From contig NZ_SJPX01000003.1 of assembly GCF_007860175.1 (NCBI RefSeq), positions 507,380 through 571,379 of the forward strand: a DNA stretch of 64,000 nt, in the 5' to 3' direction. The notes under the pieces were generated by a model. It made no database searches, was not told where the DNA came from, and saw only the letters and a list, made by a program, of their open reading frames with translations. Each line of letters begins with the position of its first letter. Position 1 is the stretch's first letter. The translations under genes and the position numbers were made by a program. The stretch comes from Rubripirellula reticaptiva (GTDB lineage: Bacteria; Planctomycetota; Planctomycetia; Pirellulales; Pirellulaceae). Positions 1-6,874 of this stretch are shown one piece after another.

Positions 1-2
1 CC

Positions 3-50
3 CACTACATAGCGCCCACACCGAAACCGCAGGACGGCGGCGAACCATGA
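3..50 (+). CDS. Possible 3' end of the gene in the preceding cassette
   Basis: One frame is open from the window edge and stops at a TGA just inside the left arm of the first attC site, giving a 15-residue tail ending in DGGEP. Genes in later cassettes stop at the same place relative to their attC, which is the only support. Too short to assign a function. Confidence 0.3.
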   Translation, partial: HYIAPTPKPQDGGEP

Positions 51-131
51 ATTGCAACGAAGTACGCGAGCAAAGCAACTTGGCCATCACAACGTCGTCC
101 GCGCGTACTCGCTGAATTCCAACGTTCTGGC
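39..131 (+). repeat. attC site 1 (integron recombination site)
   Basis: Left core GGCGAAC (39-45), right core GTTCTGG (124-130). The left arm AACCATGAATTGCAACGAAG pairs with the right arm ending TGAATTCCAACGTT, leaving an extrahelical G and A on the left. The spacer shares GGCCATCACAACGTC with attC site 2. The right core matches the opening core of attC site 2 as reverse complement. Confidence 0.9.
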
Positions 132-319
132 ATTGAATGTTCGACGCAAAGCTCGTTCCGCTCCAGGCCTAGCGTCGATTCAATCGCTCCAATCCGTAAT
201 TTTGTCAGTGCAGCACTGCAAAATCGAGACGGAATAGTACGTCTCGCATGCAACGAATCGTACACGTCAAGTTCGCGTCCTAATTTTCCGGGTACTCAAC
301 CCGAATCGAAAGACGCACG

Positions 320-1162
320 ATGAAACCGACCGTTCTTATTATCTTTGCATGCACCTGTTCTATTGGGATAGGCGTGTGTGGTACGTATTGCTTAACCGGC
401 GGCACGAATGCCGAGTCGAATTCCTTCGCTCCGGTCACGCTTGTCAGCAGTAGCATGACATCTAAGGACTGTCGTGATGTCGTTATCGAGGCTGTCTCCG
501 CTGAAGATCCCGACGCGGATCAAAGTCTTGATCCGTCACAATCGGATTCAACCGCGATGGACGCGGAAGCACGGGTTGAACCGACCGAGCCAATCGTAGA
601 GGTCGTGAAGTTGGAGCAGAAGGTTGTAAAACGAACGAAGAACTACGTCTATCGCGGATGGAGAGTAGATGTTGCGAACACGCTGGACACCAATGTCGAA
701 ATATACATTGAGGTGGAATGGCTAGATGCGGATGGATTTCGTGTTGACTACGCAAATGAATCGAGAGTCTTGGCACCCGGCGTCAACGTAATTTCGAAAG
801 TCGAAACGTTTGATCAGCAGGAAAACTCCAACGTAAGCTCATTTAGAGTCGTTCGGATCCAAGGCGAAACAGCAGACCGATCCGATCTCGGATTCGCTCG
901 AATCAAAGACAAAGTGACCAAACGAACCAAGGCCTATGTCTACCGGTCGTGGCGCGTTGATGTTGTCAATAATTCTGATCATATGATAGATGCATACGTT
1001 GAAGTCGAATGGCTTGACAAGGACGGATTTCGTGTTGACTACGCAAACGAGTCACGAAAGTTGTCGCCAGGCGTTAGCGTAATTTCAAAAGTGGAGACCT
1101 TCGACAAACTTGAGAATTCACGCATCAAATCATTTCGAGTTGTGAAGCTCAGTGGTCGATAG
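320..1162 (+). CDS. Membrane-anchored or exported protein with two tandem FxLYD-like domains
   Basis: A 280-residue protein with a hydrophobic N-terminus (about residues 3-27) that could be a signal peptide or membrane anchor. A charged Asp/Glu-rich stretch (about 55-95) follows. The rest is a tandem duplication: about residues 97-187 and 198-280 share the blocks K[RT]K.YVYR.WRVDV, EVEWLD.DGFRVDYANESR and PGV.VISKVETFD. The pattern of a partner-adapted beta-sandwich with a hydrophobic FRVDYANE strand resembles FxLYD domains of bacterial envelope proteins; this is a family resemblance, not a proven match. It is the first gene of a two-gene cassette; the next ORF begins 45 bases downstream with no attC in between. 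Function unknown. Confidence 0.85.
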   Translation: MKPTVLIIFACTCSIGIGVCGTYCLTGGTNAESNSFAPVTLVSSSMTSKDCRDVVIEAVSAEDPDADQSLDPSQSDSTAMDAEARVEPTEPIVEVVKLEQKVVKRTKNYVYRGWRVDVANTLDTNVEIYIEVEWLDADGFRVDYANESRVLAPGVNVISKVETFDQQENSNVSSFRVVRIQGETADRSDLGFARIKDKVTKRTKAYVYRSWRVDVVNNSDHMIDAYVEVEWLDKDGFRVDYANESRKLSPGVSVISKVETFDKLENSRIKSFRVVKLSGR

Positions 1163-1207
1163 GACATTCACAGGCACTTATCCTATTCCAATCGAATATA
1201 TGCGGAA

Positions 1208-1585
1208 ATGAACAGCACCAAATCTGTGAACCTATCTTCGACGTACAGTGAATCCGAATGGATCAAATTAGGCGATTCGTTCTGGCTGTCCGCAACGCCG
1301 GAAATGTTTAAATGGCTTGGCTGGACGGCAGCGATCGTCGGGCTCGCATACGCCGCCGAAATCAGTGGCGATCCTGTGACCGGGGCTCTTCTTGGTGTGT
1401 ACCTCGTTGCGATGTTCTTTTATTTCTCTGCGTACTTTTATTCTTTTACATTCAAAATTCGGCCTTTCGCAAATCGACCCAGGACACAACGACTCTTTTC
1501 GTTGGGCTTGTCCGCCGTCCTTTCTACGGGTGCTGGATTGCTGGCGTTGCACGCAGTACGCATAATATCGATTGTTCGATCCTAG
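1208..1585 (+). CDS. Small integral membrane protein, unknown function
   Basis: A 125-residue protein with about three hydrophobic segments (roughly 35-55, 60-82 and 97-120), separated by short basic loops such as KIRPFANRPRTQR. No catalytic motif is visible. It is the second gene of the two-gene cassette bounded by attC sites 1 and 2, ending about 45 bases before attC 2. The cassette may therefore encode a pair of envelope proteins acting together; this is inferred only from shared cassette membership and hydrophobicity. Confidence 0.8.
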   Translation: MNSTKSVNLSSTYSESEWIKLGDSFWLSATPEMFKWLGWTAAIVGLAYAAEISGDPVTGALLGVYLVAMFFYFSAYFYSFTFKIRPFANRPRTQRLFSLGLSAVLSTGAGLLALHAVRIISIVRS

Positions 1586-1628
1586 CTGAAACGATGGATC
1601 CATCATGTCGGTACCCGCATCGAAACAG

Positions 1629-1721
1629 CCAGAACCATGTGGTGCACCGAAGTCGGACCTGCGCCTTTGCTCGGCCATCACAACGTCCATCGTTCCGACT
1701 CGGTGACCACCGACGTTACCG
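1629..1721 (+). repeat. attC site 2
   Basis: Left core CCAGAAC (1629-1635), right core GTTACCG (1715-1721). Arms AACCATGTGGTGCACCGAAG and CTCGGTGACCACCGACGTT pair with an extra G and A on the left. The left core is the exact reverse complement of the core that follows attC 1, closing the two-gene cassette. Confidence 0.9.
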
Positions 1722-2111
1722 GGGCTTGCCTATAGCGGTATTGCATCCGCTCCCAAACTCTACCGTTGGCACATCGGCTTGCGGTGGGCAACGCCGCTAT
1801 GGTCGTGGTGTCGATCACTAGTTCCCCGCCATGATTTCTGGCTTCGCTAACACCGATGGTCGATGATGGGATGCTTTGGTTGGCGTGGTAGCCCGATGGC
1901 GATCGACACTGGTTCTGTCCGCATTGGTCACTCAACCGATGTTGCAATCGCTAAGACGCTGTTTCGGACTGTGGTATCGAGACGGGACGCAGTTTGGCCG
2001 CCGGCATATTTCCGGTTGCCAACGAACGGTTTGTTGCTCGGTCGGCTTAGCGTCGGCTACAATGCTTTCAACACAGCGGGCAAACCGTAGGCAATGGAGC
2101 ACGCGGTATCC
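1722..2111 (+). pseudogene. Cassette without a clear intact gene
   Basis: The 390 bases between attC 2 and attC 3 hold no convincing ORF. One frame is open from about 1707 to a TAA at 1848 and again to a TAG at 2088; the second part contains an ATG at 1863 giving a 75-residue ORF. The reading frames on either side look as if a longer protein was broken by a stop or frameshift near 1848-1890. Alternatives are a non-coding cassette or a minus-strand gene (an ORF spans 1678-1947). I cannot choose between them. Confidence 0.3.
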
Positions 2112-2204
2112 GGTAACCAAAAAATGCACGTGAGCACGGGTGGTGTGGTTTTTGGTCTGCTTGCATGTCAACTGCCCGTGCCTCGTGATTTTAAACGTTA
2201 TCCG
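2112..2204 (+). repeat. attC site 3
   Basis: Left core CGGTAAC (ending 2117), right core GTTATCC (2197-2203). The left arm AACCAAAAAATGCACGTGAG pairs with the right arm ending GATTTTAAACGTT. CGGTAAC is the exact reverse complement of GTTACCG after attC 2. The spacer shares TCTGCTTGCA with attC 4. Confidence 0.9.
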
Positions 2205-2224
2205 ACTGACCTAAGTCGAACGCA

Positions 2225-2617
2225 ATGCTAATCTTTGTCGTCGCATTCCTGATTGTTGCCATTGGACTTGGCATCGCTTCGTTCGCGATTCTCCACGAAT
2301 GCGATTGGCGAAAGCGCTTGCGGAACTCCGTTGTGGTTGACGGAATCGTCATCGCCGAACACAGTGAACCTGAGTGGGAAAACACTCGGGCCGAAATCGA
2401 ATACGAAATAGACGATCATGCACATAGGTTCGTATCCAGATACGGGACTGGCATGCTTGCCGTTGGTGATCACGTCCGTGTATTCGTGGACACGACAACG
2501 GGTGACGCTGAACGACTTGCATTCGCGACGCGGTGGGTGTTTACTATTGGCCCAATCCTTCTTGGAGCCTTTTTTGTGTACTTCGGCCTTTCCATCGCCC
2601 ATCAATACGGCGGATAA
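2225..2617 (+). CDS. DUF3592-like small membrane protein
   Basis: A 130-residue protein with a hydrophobic segment at about residues 2-22, a soluble middle with the pattern VDGIVIAEH...EYEIDDHAHRFVSRYGTG...VGDHVRVFVDTTTGDAERL, and a second membrane segment at about 103-124. This TM - small beta domain - TM layout with a final transmembrane helix is typical of DUF3592 proteins. It is the sole gene of its cassette. The start codon lies 20 bases after attC 3 and the TAA stop is part of the GGATAAC core of attC 4, so gene and recombination site are tightly packed. Biochemical role unknown. Confidence 0.8.
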   Translation: MLIFVVAFLIVAIGLGIASFAILHECDWRKRLRNSVVVDGIVIAEHSEPEWENTRAEIEYEIDDHAHRFVSRYGTGMLAVGDHVRVFVDTTTGDAERLAFATRWVFTIGPILLGAFFVYFGLSIAHQYGG

Positions 2618-2704
2618 CCATCACATGCACCGGAGGACGGGTGGTCCGTTTCATCATCTGCTTGCAAGCGGTTCGCCCGTCCCCGGTGATGTGGAACGTT
2701 ATGC
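2612..2704 (+). repeat. attC site 4
   Basis: Left core GGATAAC (2612-2618), right core GTTATGC (2698-2704). The left arm CATCACATGCACCGGAGGAC pairs with CCCCGGTGATGTGGAACGTT, with extrahelical G and A. GGATAAC is the exact reverse complement of the GTTATCC that follows attC 3. Confidence 0.92.
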
Positions 2705-2724
2705 ACCCAGAGAATTTAATCTGA

Positions 2725-3420
2725 ATGGCTAAGCAAGGACGTCGCCGCAACAAGAAATGTGCGTATTGTGGAGAGGTTAAACCGTCTTCGCGGGATCACG
2801 TTATTCCCCGATGCTTGTTTACTCGACCACTGCCGGAACACATGATCACTGTTCCCGCCTGCGATGATTGCAACGGCCAAAAGGCGCGTCACGACGATTT
2901 TCTCCGCGACCTGTTGGTAACTGATTACGCTGGTTCGCAGAGCCCTATCGCCCAACAAATTTTCGCTGATAAGACAATCCGGTCGCACCGACAAGACAAA
3001 TCTCTGCTTGGTCGTATCGCAATGAGTGATTCAATGACCGAACTACCAATCCGCGACGAATCCGGCGCTGACGATGTTGCCGTGTTCGGGACATTTGACT
3101 TTGATCGCGCGATGGAAATGTTCTCGTTGATTGTTCGCGGTCTCTATTTCTCATTTCGTTCGGTCGTGTTGCCTCAAGACTGCAGCTTTCGGGTCGGTCG
3201 ATTGTTCAAGGATGATCTTGATACATGGGTTGCGTTTTTCAATGACAACGGGGCCTTTGGTCCTCACCGAATTGGTGACGGCGTGTTTTCATGTGTTTAC
3301 AACTACGGCGCGACTACGGAAGATGCCACTTTTTGGCTTTTGGAATTCTACGATCGTGTACAATATTCGGTGTTGACCACTCCCGCTGGATTCAAACCGA
3401 AACTCGAATCTGGTGCATAA
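2725..3420 (+). CDS. HNH endonuclease family protein
   Basis: A 231-residue protein with an N-terminal zinc-finger HNH fold: CAYC (about residue 13), DHVIPR (29-34), then C..CN about 18 residues further. These are the two metal-binding Cys pairs and the His-containing beta-beta-alpha nuclease core. The rest (about 70-231) has no motif I recognise. HNH proteins cut or nick DNA; in cassettes they are often part of restriction-like or phage-defence genes, but no partner methylase is nearby. The start lies 20 bases after attC 4 and the TAA stop overlaps the core of attC 5. Sole gene of its cassette. Confidence 0.85.
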   Translation: MAKQGRRRNKKCAYCGEVKPSSRDHVIPRCLFTRPLPEHMITVPACDDCNGQKARHDDFLRDLLVTDYAGSQSPIAQQIFADKTIRSHRQDKSLLGRIAMSDSMTELPIRDESGADDVAVFGTFDFDRAMEMFSLIVRGLYFSFRSVVLPQDCSFRVGRLFKDDLDTWVAFFNDNGAFGPHRIGDGVFSCVYNYGATTEDATFWLLEFYDRVQYSVLTTPAGFKPKLESGA

Positions 3421-3505
3421 CAAAGGGTTGCACACGGAGCCGCGGGTCGCGCGGCTTTTGAGATCAAACCGGTTTGCCGCGGCCCGGTGAACCCGGTCGT
3501 TATCC
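3415..3505 (+). repeat. attC site 5
   Basis: Left core GCATAAC (3415-3421), right core GTTATCC (3499-3505). The left arm GGGTTGCACACGGAGCCGCG pairs with CGCGGCCCGGTGAACCCGG. GCATAAC is the exact reverse complement of the GTTATGC after attC 4. The stop codon of the HNH gene lies in the core. Confidence 0.92.
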
Positions 3506-3512
3506 AATAGAG

Positions 3513-3899
3513 ATGCAGCACCGACCCGGCCACGTATCGACCACGGCGACAGCGTTGATCCGACACGTCGGCGATCGGCCCTTCCGTCCACCATGGCTCC
3601 GATACAACCCACAGATGTTTGCTTGCGCAAGTCCAGAACTTGACGGAAGCAACGCCACCTGGGATATCGTCACACGTTCGTTAGCTCCTGCCACGAAAGA
3701 TTGGGACTACAGAATCGTTTTTCAGCTTGCCGCCCATCGTGGTCCCCACGATGCGTTGTCCGCCGGGCTCCGTTTTGACCTTTGCGAAGGCCATCGTTTG
3801 CCTATCTGGACCGGTATAATACTATCTACCGAAATTAAACCACGCGATCCTTCGTACTGGTACCGCACTGAACGATTCTGGACTGAGCGATATGGATAA
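3513..3899 (+). CDS. Cassette protein of unknown function
   Basis: A 128-residue soluble protein with no signal peptide or membrane segment, rich in Trp, Arg and Pro in its second half (for example PSYWYRTERFWTERYG at the end). I do not recognise a family. The frame is open upstream to 3474, but that would start inside attC 5, so the ATG at 3513, eight bases after the attC right core, is chosen. The TAA stop overlaps the GGATAAC core of attC 6, as in the neighbouring cassettes, which supports this being the real frame. Confidence 0.65.
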   Translation: MQHRPGHVSTTATALIRHVGDRPFRPPWLRYNPQMFACASPELDGSNATWDIVTRSLAPATKDWDYRIVFQLAAHRGPHDALSAGLRFDLCEGHRLPIWTGIILSTEIKPRDPSYWYRTERFWTERYG

Positions 3900-3986
3900 C
3901 CATGGCATGCACACGGAGCGGGGCTTGCGGCCGAATTTAAAATGGACAACTTTACTCTCCCCGCCCGGTGATGCCGGTCGTTCGCC
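3894..3986 (+). repeat. attC site 6
   Basis: Left core GGATAAC (3894-3900), right core GTTCGCC (3980-3986). The left arm GGCATGCACACGGAGCGGGG pairs with CCCCGCCCGGTGATGCCGG. GGATAAC is the exact reverse complement of the GTTATCC after attC 5. Confidence 0.92.
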
Positions 3987-3996
3987 GACTGAACAC

Positions 3997-4476
3997 ATGA
4001 TCGTGCGTCATCACATTGTTTTCGCTTTGATTGGATGCCTGCTTCTGCTTGTCGTTGGGTGTGGAGCGAGCGCCGAATCCTTCGATACGGCATCCAGCAT
4101 TCCCGCCAACTCAATCGTTGAGGTTCCGTCGAATGCGACGCAAATTTCGGTAACCTATGGCTCCGGACAGCACAGCGCGACATTCACTGCTGATACAAGC
4201 GATGTTGAGTCGTGGGTCGCGAGCCTGCGGAAGCTGAAACCTGAGCTGAACTCCAACCCACCTTCACCACTTTGGCTTGCCGACGCCAACGAATACCTGA
4301 AGCCAACGCTGATTGCTGACGAACGCGACACATTTTCGCTTCGGATCGGATCACCAAACGGCTTCACCGAACACATGCTAAAATTCATCATCGTACGTTC
4401 TGCCCGCGGTGGCGTGACGACCGTTTGGCACGATCCTGACAAATCACACAACTACCTCTGGGCCGTGTACAAGTAG
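3997..4476 (+). CDS. Predicted lipoprotein, unknown function
   Basis: A 159-residue protein with a positively charged start, a hydrophobic helix and a lipobox VVGC at about residues 19-22, so it should be lipid-anchored after signal peptidase II cleavage. The mature part has a SVTYGSGQHSATFTADT stretch and a C-terminal HDPDKSHNYLWAVYK, with no family I can name. The open frame extends upstream to 3892 through attC 6; the ATG at 3997 is chosen because it yields a clean signal peptide. The stop lies just before attC 7. Sole gene of its cassette. Confidence 0.8.
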   Translation: MIVRHHIVFALIGCLLLLVVGCGASAESFDTASSIPANSIVEVPSNATQISVTYGSGQHSATFTADTSDVESWVASLRKLKPELNSNPPSPLWLADANEYLKPTLIADERDTFSLRIGSPNGFTEHMLKFIIVRSARGGVTTVWHDPDKSHNYLWAVYK

Positions 4477-4477
4477 C

Positions 4478-4567
4478 GGCGAACCAAACGATGCAACCGA
4501 GCGGCGAAATCGGGCGTTTTGAAGTGGATGATCTTCCGTCGCCGCCGGCTGATCGTAGACGTTCCCT
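4478..4567 (+). repeat. attC site 7 (last in the array)
   Basis: Left core GGCGAAC (4478-4484), right core GTTCCCT (4561-4567). The left arm AACCAAACGATGCAACCGAG pairs with GGCTGATCGTAGACGTT. GGCGAAC is the exact reverse complement of the GTTCGCC after attC 6. The following cassette should end in a site opening with AGGGAAC; none is found. Confidence 0.9.
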
Positions 4568-4581
4568 CAATGAGTTGACAT

Positions 4582-4734
4582 GTGATACGTCGCACCCTCA
4601 TTTGCACTGCGATCCTTCTGGCCATCGCGGCGGGATCGTGGGGCGTGTGGATCGCGTCTCAGGTCGCCGGAATACCACGCGAGTTATACCTGTTCCCATT
4701 CCGAACACAGCAGTCAAGCTTTGTGAGTCGATGA
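4582..4734 (+). pseudogene. Truncated last cassette gene fused into 5S rRNA sequence
   Basis: A GTG-started frame encodes a typical hydrophobic N-terminus (IRRTLICTAILLAIAAGSWG) and runs to about residue 35, after which the same frame reads through 5S rRNA sequence to a TGA at 4732. The natural gene was probably longer; its 3' part and the cassette's own attC are missing. An ATG at 4580 is immediately followed by a stop, so GTG is the only useful start. The cut lies at about 4685-4690. Confidence 0.55.
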
Positions 4735-4770
4735 TAGTGCCTACCAGTGCGAAAGTAGATATTGCCAGAT
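4688..4770 (+). pseudogene. 3' part of a 5S rRNA gene
   Basis: The segment contains the 5S loop signature CCTGTTCCCATTCCGAACAC, then GTCGATGATAGTG and GCGAAAGTAGATATTGCCAGA, in the order and spacing of bacterial 5S rRNA. The 5' strand that should pair with the terminal TATTGCCAGA (a TCTGGCAATA-like start) and with the helix II strand GCTTTGTGAG is absent at the expected distance; cassette sequence sits there instead. I therefore call it a 5'-truncated copy of about 80 bases, not a working gene. Confidence 0.8.
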
Positions 4771-4774
4771 TTTT

Positions 4775-4812
4775 AAACCCTTCTTTGACTTCGGTCAAAG
4801 AAGGGTTTTTTT
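4775..4812 (+). terminator. Rho-independent terminator of the former rRNA unit
   Basis: A perfect 15-bp stem (AAACCCTTCTTTGAC) with a TTCG tetraloop and a run of T follows the 5S remnant by a few bases, as expected downstream of an rRNA operon. Confidence 0.93.
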
Positions 4813-4958
4813 ATGCACACTCAAGATCGCATGCCAAATAGGGCTTCGGGTGTCTCAAGAAGAACTGAACGCTCACGCGTTGCGGCTTACGAATTTTAGA
4901 AGTCCTTACAGCCTTCGAAACGTTTTTTCGATGGTTTAGTGCATGGACGTCGTTTCGG

Positions 4959-5312
4959 CTATTTGTCGGTCCAGGCAGCCAGTTCGTTGCCGGTAGGCTC
5001 GGTGAAGTGAAAGCGTCGGCCACCAGGGAATGTGAACATTGGTTTGCAGATTGTTCCGCCGTTGAGTTGGACTTTGTCAAATGTCTGTTCGATGTCTTCG
5101 CTGTGCTGCACAATCAGCGCCGAACCGTCGTCGGGCGAGGCGGCCAAATCAGCCTTGAAGAATCCACCGTCGAGTCCCGATCCTTCGAAGGCAGTGTATT
5201 CCTGTCCGTAGTCGGTGAACGTCCATCCGAAACACTTTGCAAAGAACGTCTTTGTGACCGCGAGGTTGCGAGATGGAAATTCGATGTAGTTGATCTTTTC
5301 GTGTTTATTCAT
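4959..5312 (-). CDS. VOC-family (glyoxalase/bleomycin-resistance-like) protein
   Basis: A 117-residue protein made of two beta-alpha-beta-beta-beta units. N-terminal INYIEFPSRNLAVTKTFFAKCFGWTFTDYG and C-terminal GRRFHFTEPTGNELAAW are hallmark VOC segments; the terminal Glu of EPTGNELAAW is a usual metal ligand position. Such proteins bind a divalent metal and act on small electrophiles or bind drugs; the substrate is unknown. The frame extends to 5339, but the internal ATG before NKHEKINYIEF matches the family's normal start. It lies downstream of, and in the same direction as, the GyrI-like gene and may be co-transcribed with it. Confidence 0.85.
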   Translation of the reverse strand: MNKHEKINYIEFPSRNLAVTKTFFAKCFGWTFTDYGQEYTAFEGSGLDGGFFKADLAASPDDGSALIVQHSEDIEQTFDKVQLNGGTICKPMFTFPGGRRFHFTEPTGNELAAWTDK

Positions 5313-5366
5313 TGCTTTGAAGTCTGATTGAGAGTTCAAATTGATAAGTTGCTTGGGTGGGGCTGG

Positions 5367-5975
5367 CTAGGTCGTGACGGGTTGTCTGAGCATCGTGCGC
5401 AGTTTTTCGGGGGCAACTTTGCGGAAGTCGTTGAAGTAGATTTCGTGATGCTTGCCTCGCATTTGAAGTCCATTGTTGGGGATAAACTTCTCGTGCATTT
5501 CCTTCAACACAGGGCCTTCGTCGCTGTACGAGCCGATATGCATCGTTTGTACGCAGATACCCTCGTCAATTTGCGTAAGCCGAAGCTTGTCGATACTGGG
5601 CGGTGCTTTTTTGGCGGTGACGTCCGATAGGCTCGACTGGACCATTGCATCGGTGATCCAATCGGGGACCATGATCATCGCGGTCCATTCCCATTGCGAT
5701 TGGTCAAATTTTGTTGTGAACGCGTCCATGTCTCTCGCCCACCAGATTGCTTCGAGCGGTGGGACGACGTAATCCTTTTCAAGCGATCGTTTCGACATGA
5801 ATTTCAGATGGTAGGCAACGGGATAAAGCGTCTCGATTGCCGCGGTAAATTCTTTGGACGCTGGCCCCTTGTCGCCATTGATCGCAATGAAGTTCATGGT
5901 GGGTACTTCAATCACCGAGAACTGCCCTGACTTCGCTTTGTAGCTGGCAATTGATTTTTTGAAATCGACTTTCAC
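5367..5975 (-). CDS. GyrI-like small-molecule-binding domain protein
   Basis: About 202 residues from a GTG start preceded by GAGAGG at a good distance. The sequence FSVIEVPTMNFIAINGDKGP, the LYPVAYHLKFMSK segment and the C-terminal ICVQTMHIGSYSDEGPVLKEMHEKF..H.EIYFNDFRKVAPEKLRTMLRQPV are typical of GyrI-like (SOUL/BacR effector-binding type) proteins that lack a DNA-binding domain. The pocket binds small hydrophobic molecules; a role in stress or drug sensing is possible. The open frame extends upstream to 6143, but that part is low-quality Arg-rich sequence and I treat it as non-coding. First gene of a likely two-gene operon with the VOC protein. Confidence 0.85.
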   Translation of the reverse strand: MKVDFKKSIASYKAKSGQFSVIEVPTMNFIAINGDKGPASKEFTAAIETLYPVAYHLKFMSKRSLEKDYVVPPLEAIWWARDMDAFTTKFDQSQWEWTAMIMVPDWITDAMVQSSLSDVTAKKAPPSIDKLRLTQIDEGICVQTMHIGSYSDEGPVLKEMHEKFIPNNGLQMRGKHHEIYFNDFRKVAPEKLRTMLRQPVTT

Positions 5976-6255
5976 TGAGACTGCCTCTCGCGTGCTGATA
6001 ATTTGGAATTCTGGTAAAAATTTAACAGATGTTCTCATGCGTCGGCGTCGCATCGCATAGCGGGAAGATAACGCTGGTGCAGCCGTCTGTTCGCAACGAT
6101 GCGGCGAGGTATCTTTGTTGTTGGATTCTGCTTTCAACGGCAATTGGTTATTGCCTGTGGTTTGTCAGTTTCGGTGGCTTCGGTATTGAACGTGGCAGCG
6201 CGAATCTGCTTTGCGCGAAGTCGTTTGCCTGACAGTACTTTTGGGGGACACCAGA

Positions 6256-6642
6256 ATGGACAGCATTACCACTTACGACAGACTAGGCGGCGAGACGGGC
6301 CTTCGTCAGTTGGTCGATCGCTTTTACGATCTGATGTCAGAATTGCCCGCCGCGGAACCGATTCGGGCGATGCATGCGGATGATTTGACCGATTCGCGAG
6401 CCAAGTTGTTCAAGTTTCTATCGGGATTGTTCGGCGGTCCATCACTGTATATCCAAGAGTTCGGGCATCCGATGTTACGAGCTCGCCATTTGCCTTTTGC
6501 GATTGGTGAAAACGAACGAGATCAGTGGTTGTTGTGCATGAATCAAGCAGTTGACGAGTTGGTCGTTGACAAACAGCTTGTCTTGCAATTGAAAAACGCC
6601 TTTTTTCGAACGGCTGACCATATGCGGAACAAGCAAGGTTAG
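6256..6642 (+). CDS. Group II truncated haemoglobin
   Basis: A 128-residue globin: the N-terminal TTYDRLGGETGLRQLVDRFYDLM, the pre-F region FLSGLFGGPSLYIQEFGHP, then MLRARHLPFAIG with the proximal heme His in ARH, and a Trp in DQWLLCM at the G8 position typical of group II (trHbO). These proteins bind O2 or NO, or act as peroxidases, in the cytoplasm. A strong ribosome-binding site GGGGGA eight bases before the ATG at 6256 decides the start over the upstream in-frame ATG at 6211. The gene is divergent from the GyrI-like gene across about 280 bases. Confidence 0.93.
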   Translation: MDSITTYDRLGGETGLRQLVDRFYDLMSELPAAEPIRAMHADDLTDSRAKLFKFLSGLFGGPSLYIQEFGHPMLRARHLPFAIGENERDQWLLCMNQAVDELVVDKQLVLQLKNAFFRTADHMRNKQG

Positions 6643-6874
6643 TCGGAACTGCGATTGTGACTTTTTTCGTCGTTCTTTGTCGCTTTTCAAGCTTCGGAGC
6701 CGCGAATTTGCTTTGGTGGACGCATTCGGTTTTCGTCGCAGCATTGAAAAGGTCACGGCAAACGTGGAATTGCGATTTCCGTGACGCTATGATCTGAGGG
6801 TATAGGGATTCACGTCCCCTGCGTCGTGTGTGTTGGCACGTATGCATTGGATTTACTCGATCAGATGAGCAGTC

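Larger units (their letters stand above)
1..4735 (+). mobile_element. Distal end of a chromosomal integron gene-cassette array
   Basis: Seven imperfect inverted repeats of about 90 bases (39-131, 1629-1721, 2112-2204, 2612-2704, 3415-3505, 3894-3986, 4478-4567) alternate with short same-strand genes. Each left arm starts with AAC and holds TGCA about 9 bases on; each right arm ends in ACGTT-like sequence; the arms pair with an unpaired G and an unpaired A on the left arm, as in attC sites. In all six complete cassettes the seven bases after the previous site (for example GTTATGC) are the exact reverse complement of the core opening the cassette's own site (GCATAAC). Stop codons of several genes lie inside the attC core. 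The integrase gene is not in the window; by cassette orientation it would lie to the left. The core does not fit the classic GTTRRRY consensus closely. Confidence 0.9.

Noticed and set aside
1312-1821. 169-residue open frame on the plus strand
   Set aside because: It overlaps the better membrane-protein gene in another frame and runs through the whole of attC site 2; its composition is shadow-like.
4616-4770. A full 5S rRNA gene beginning near TCTGGCCATC at about 4619
   Set aside because: The distance to the CCCATTCCGAAC loop is far longer than in any 5S rRNA, and the intervening sequence codes for a hydrophobic peptide of the cassette gene.
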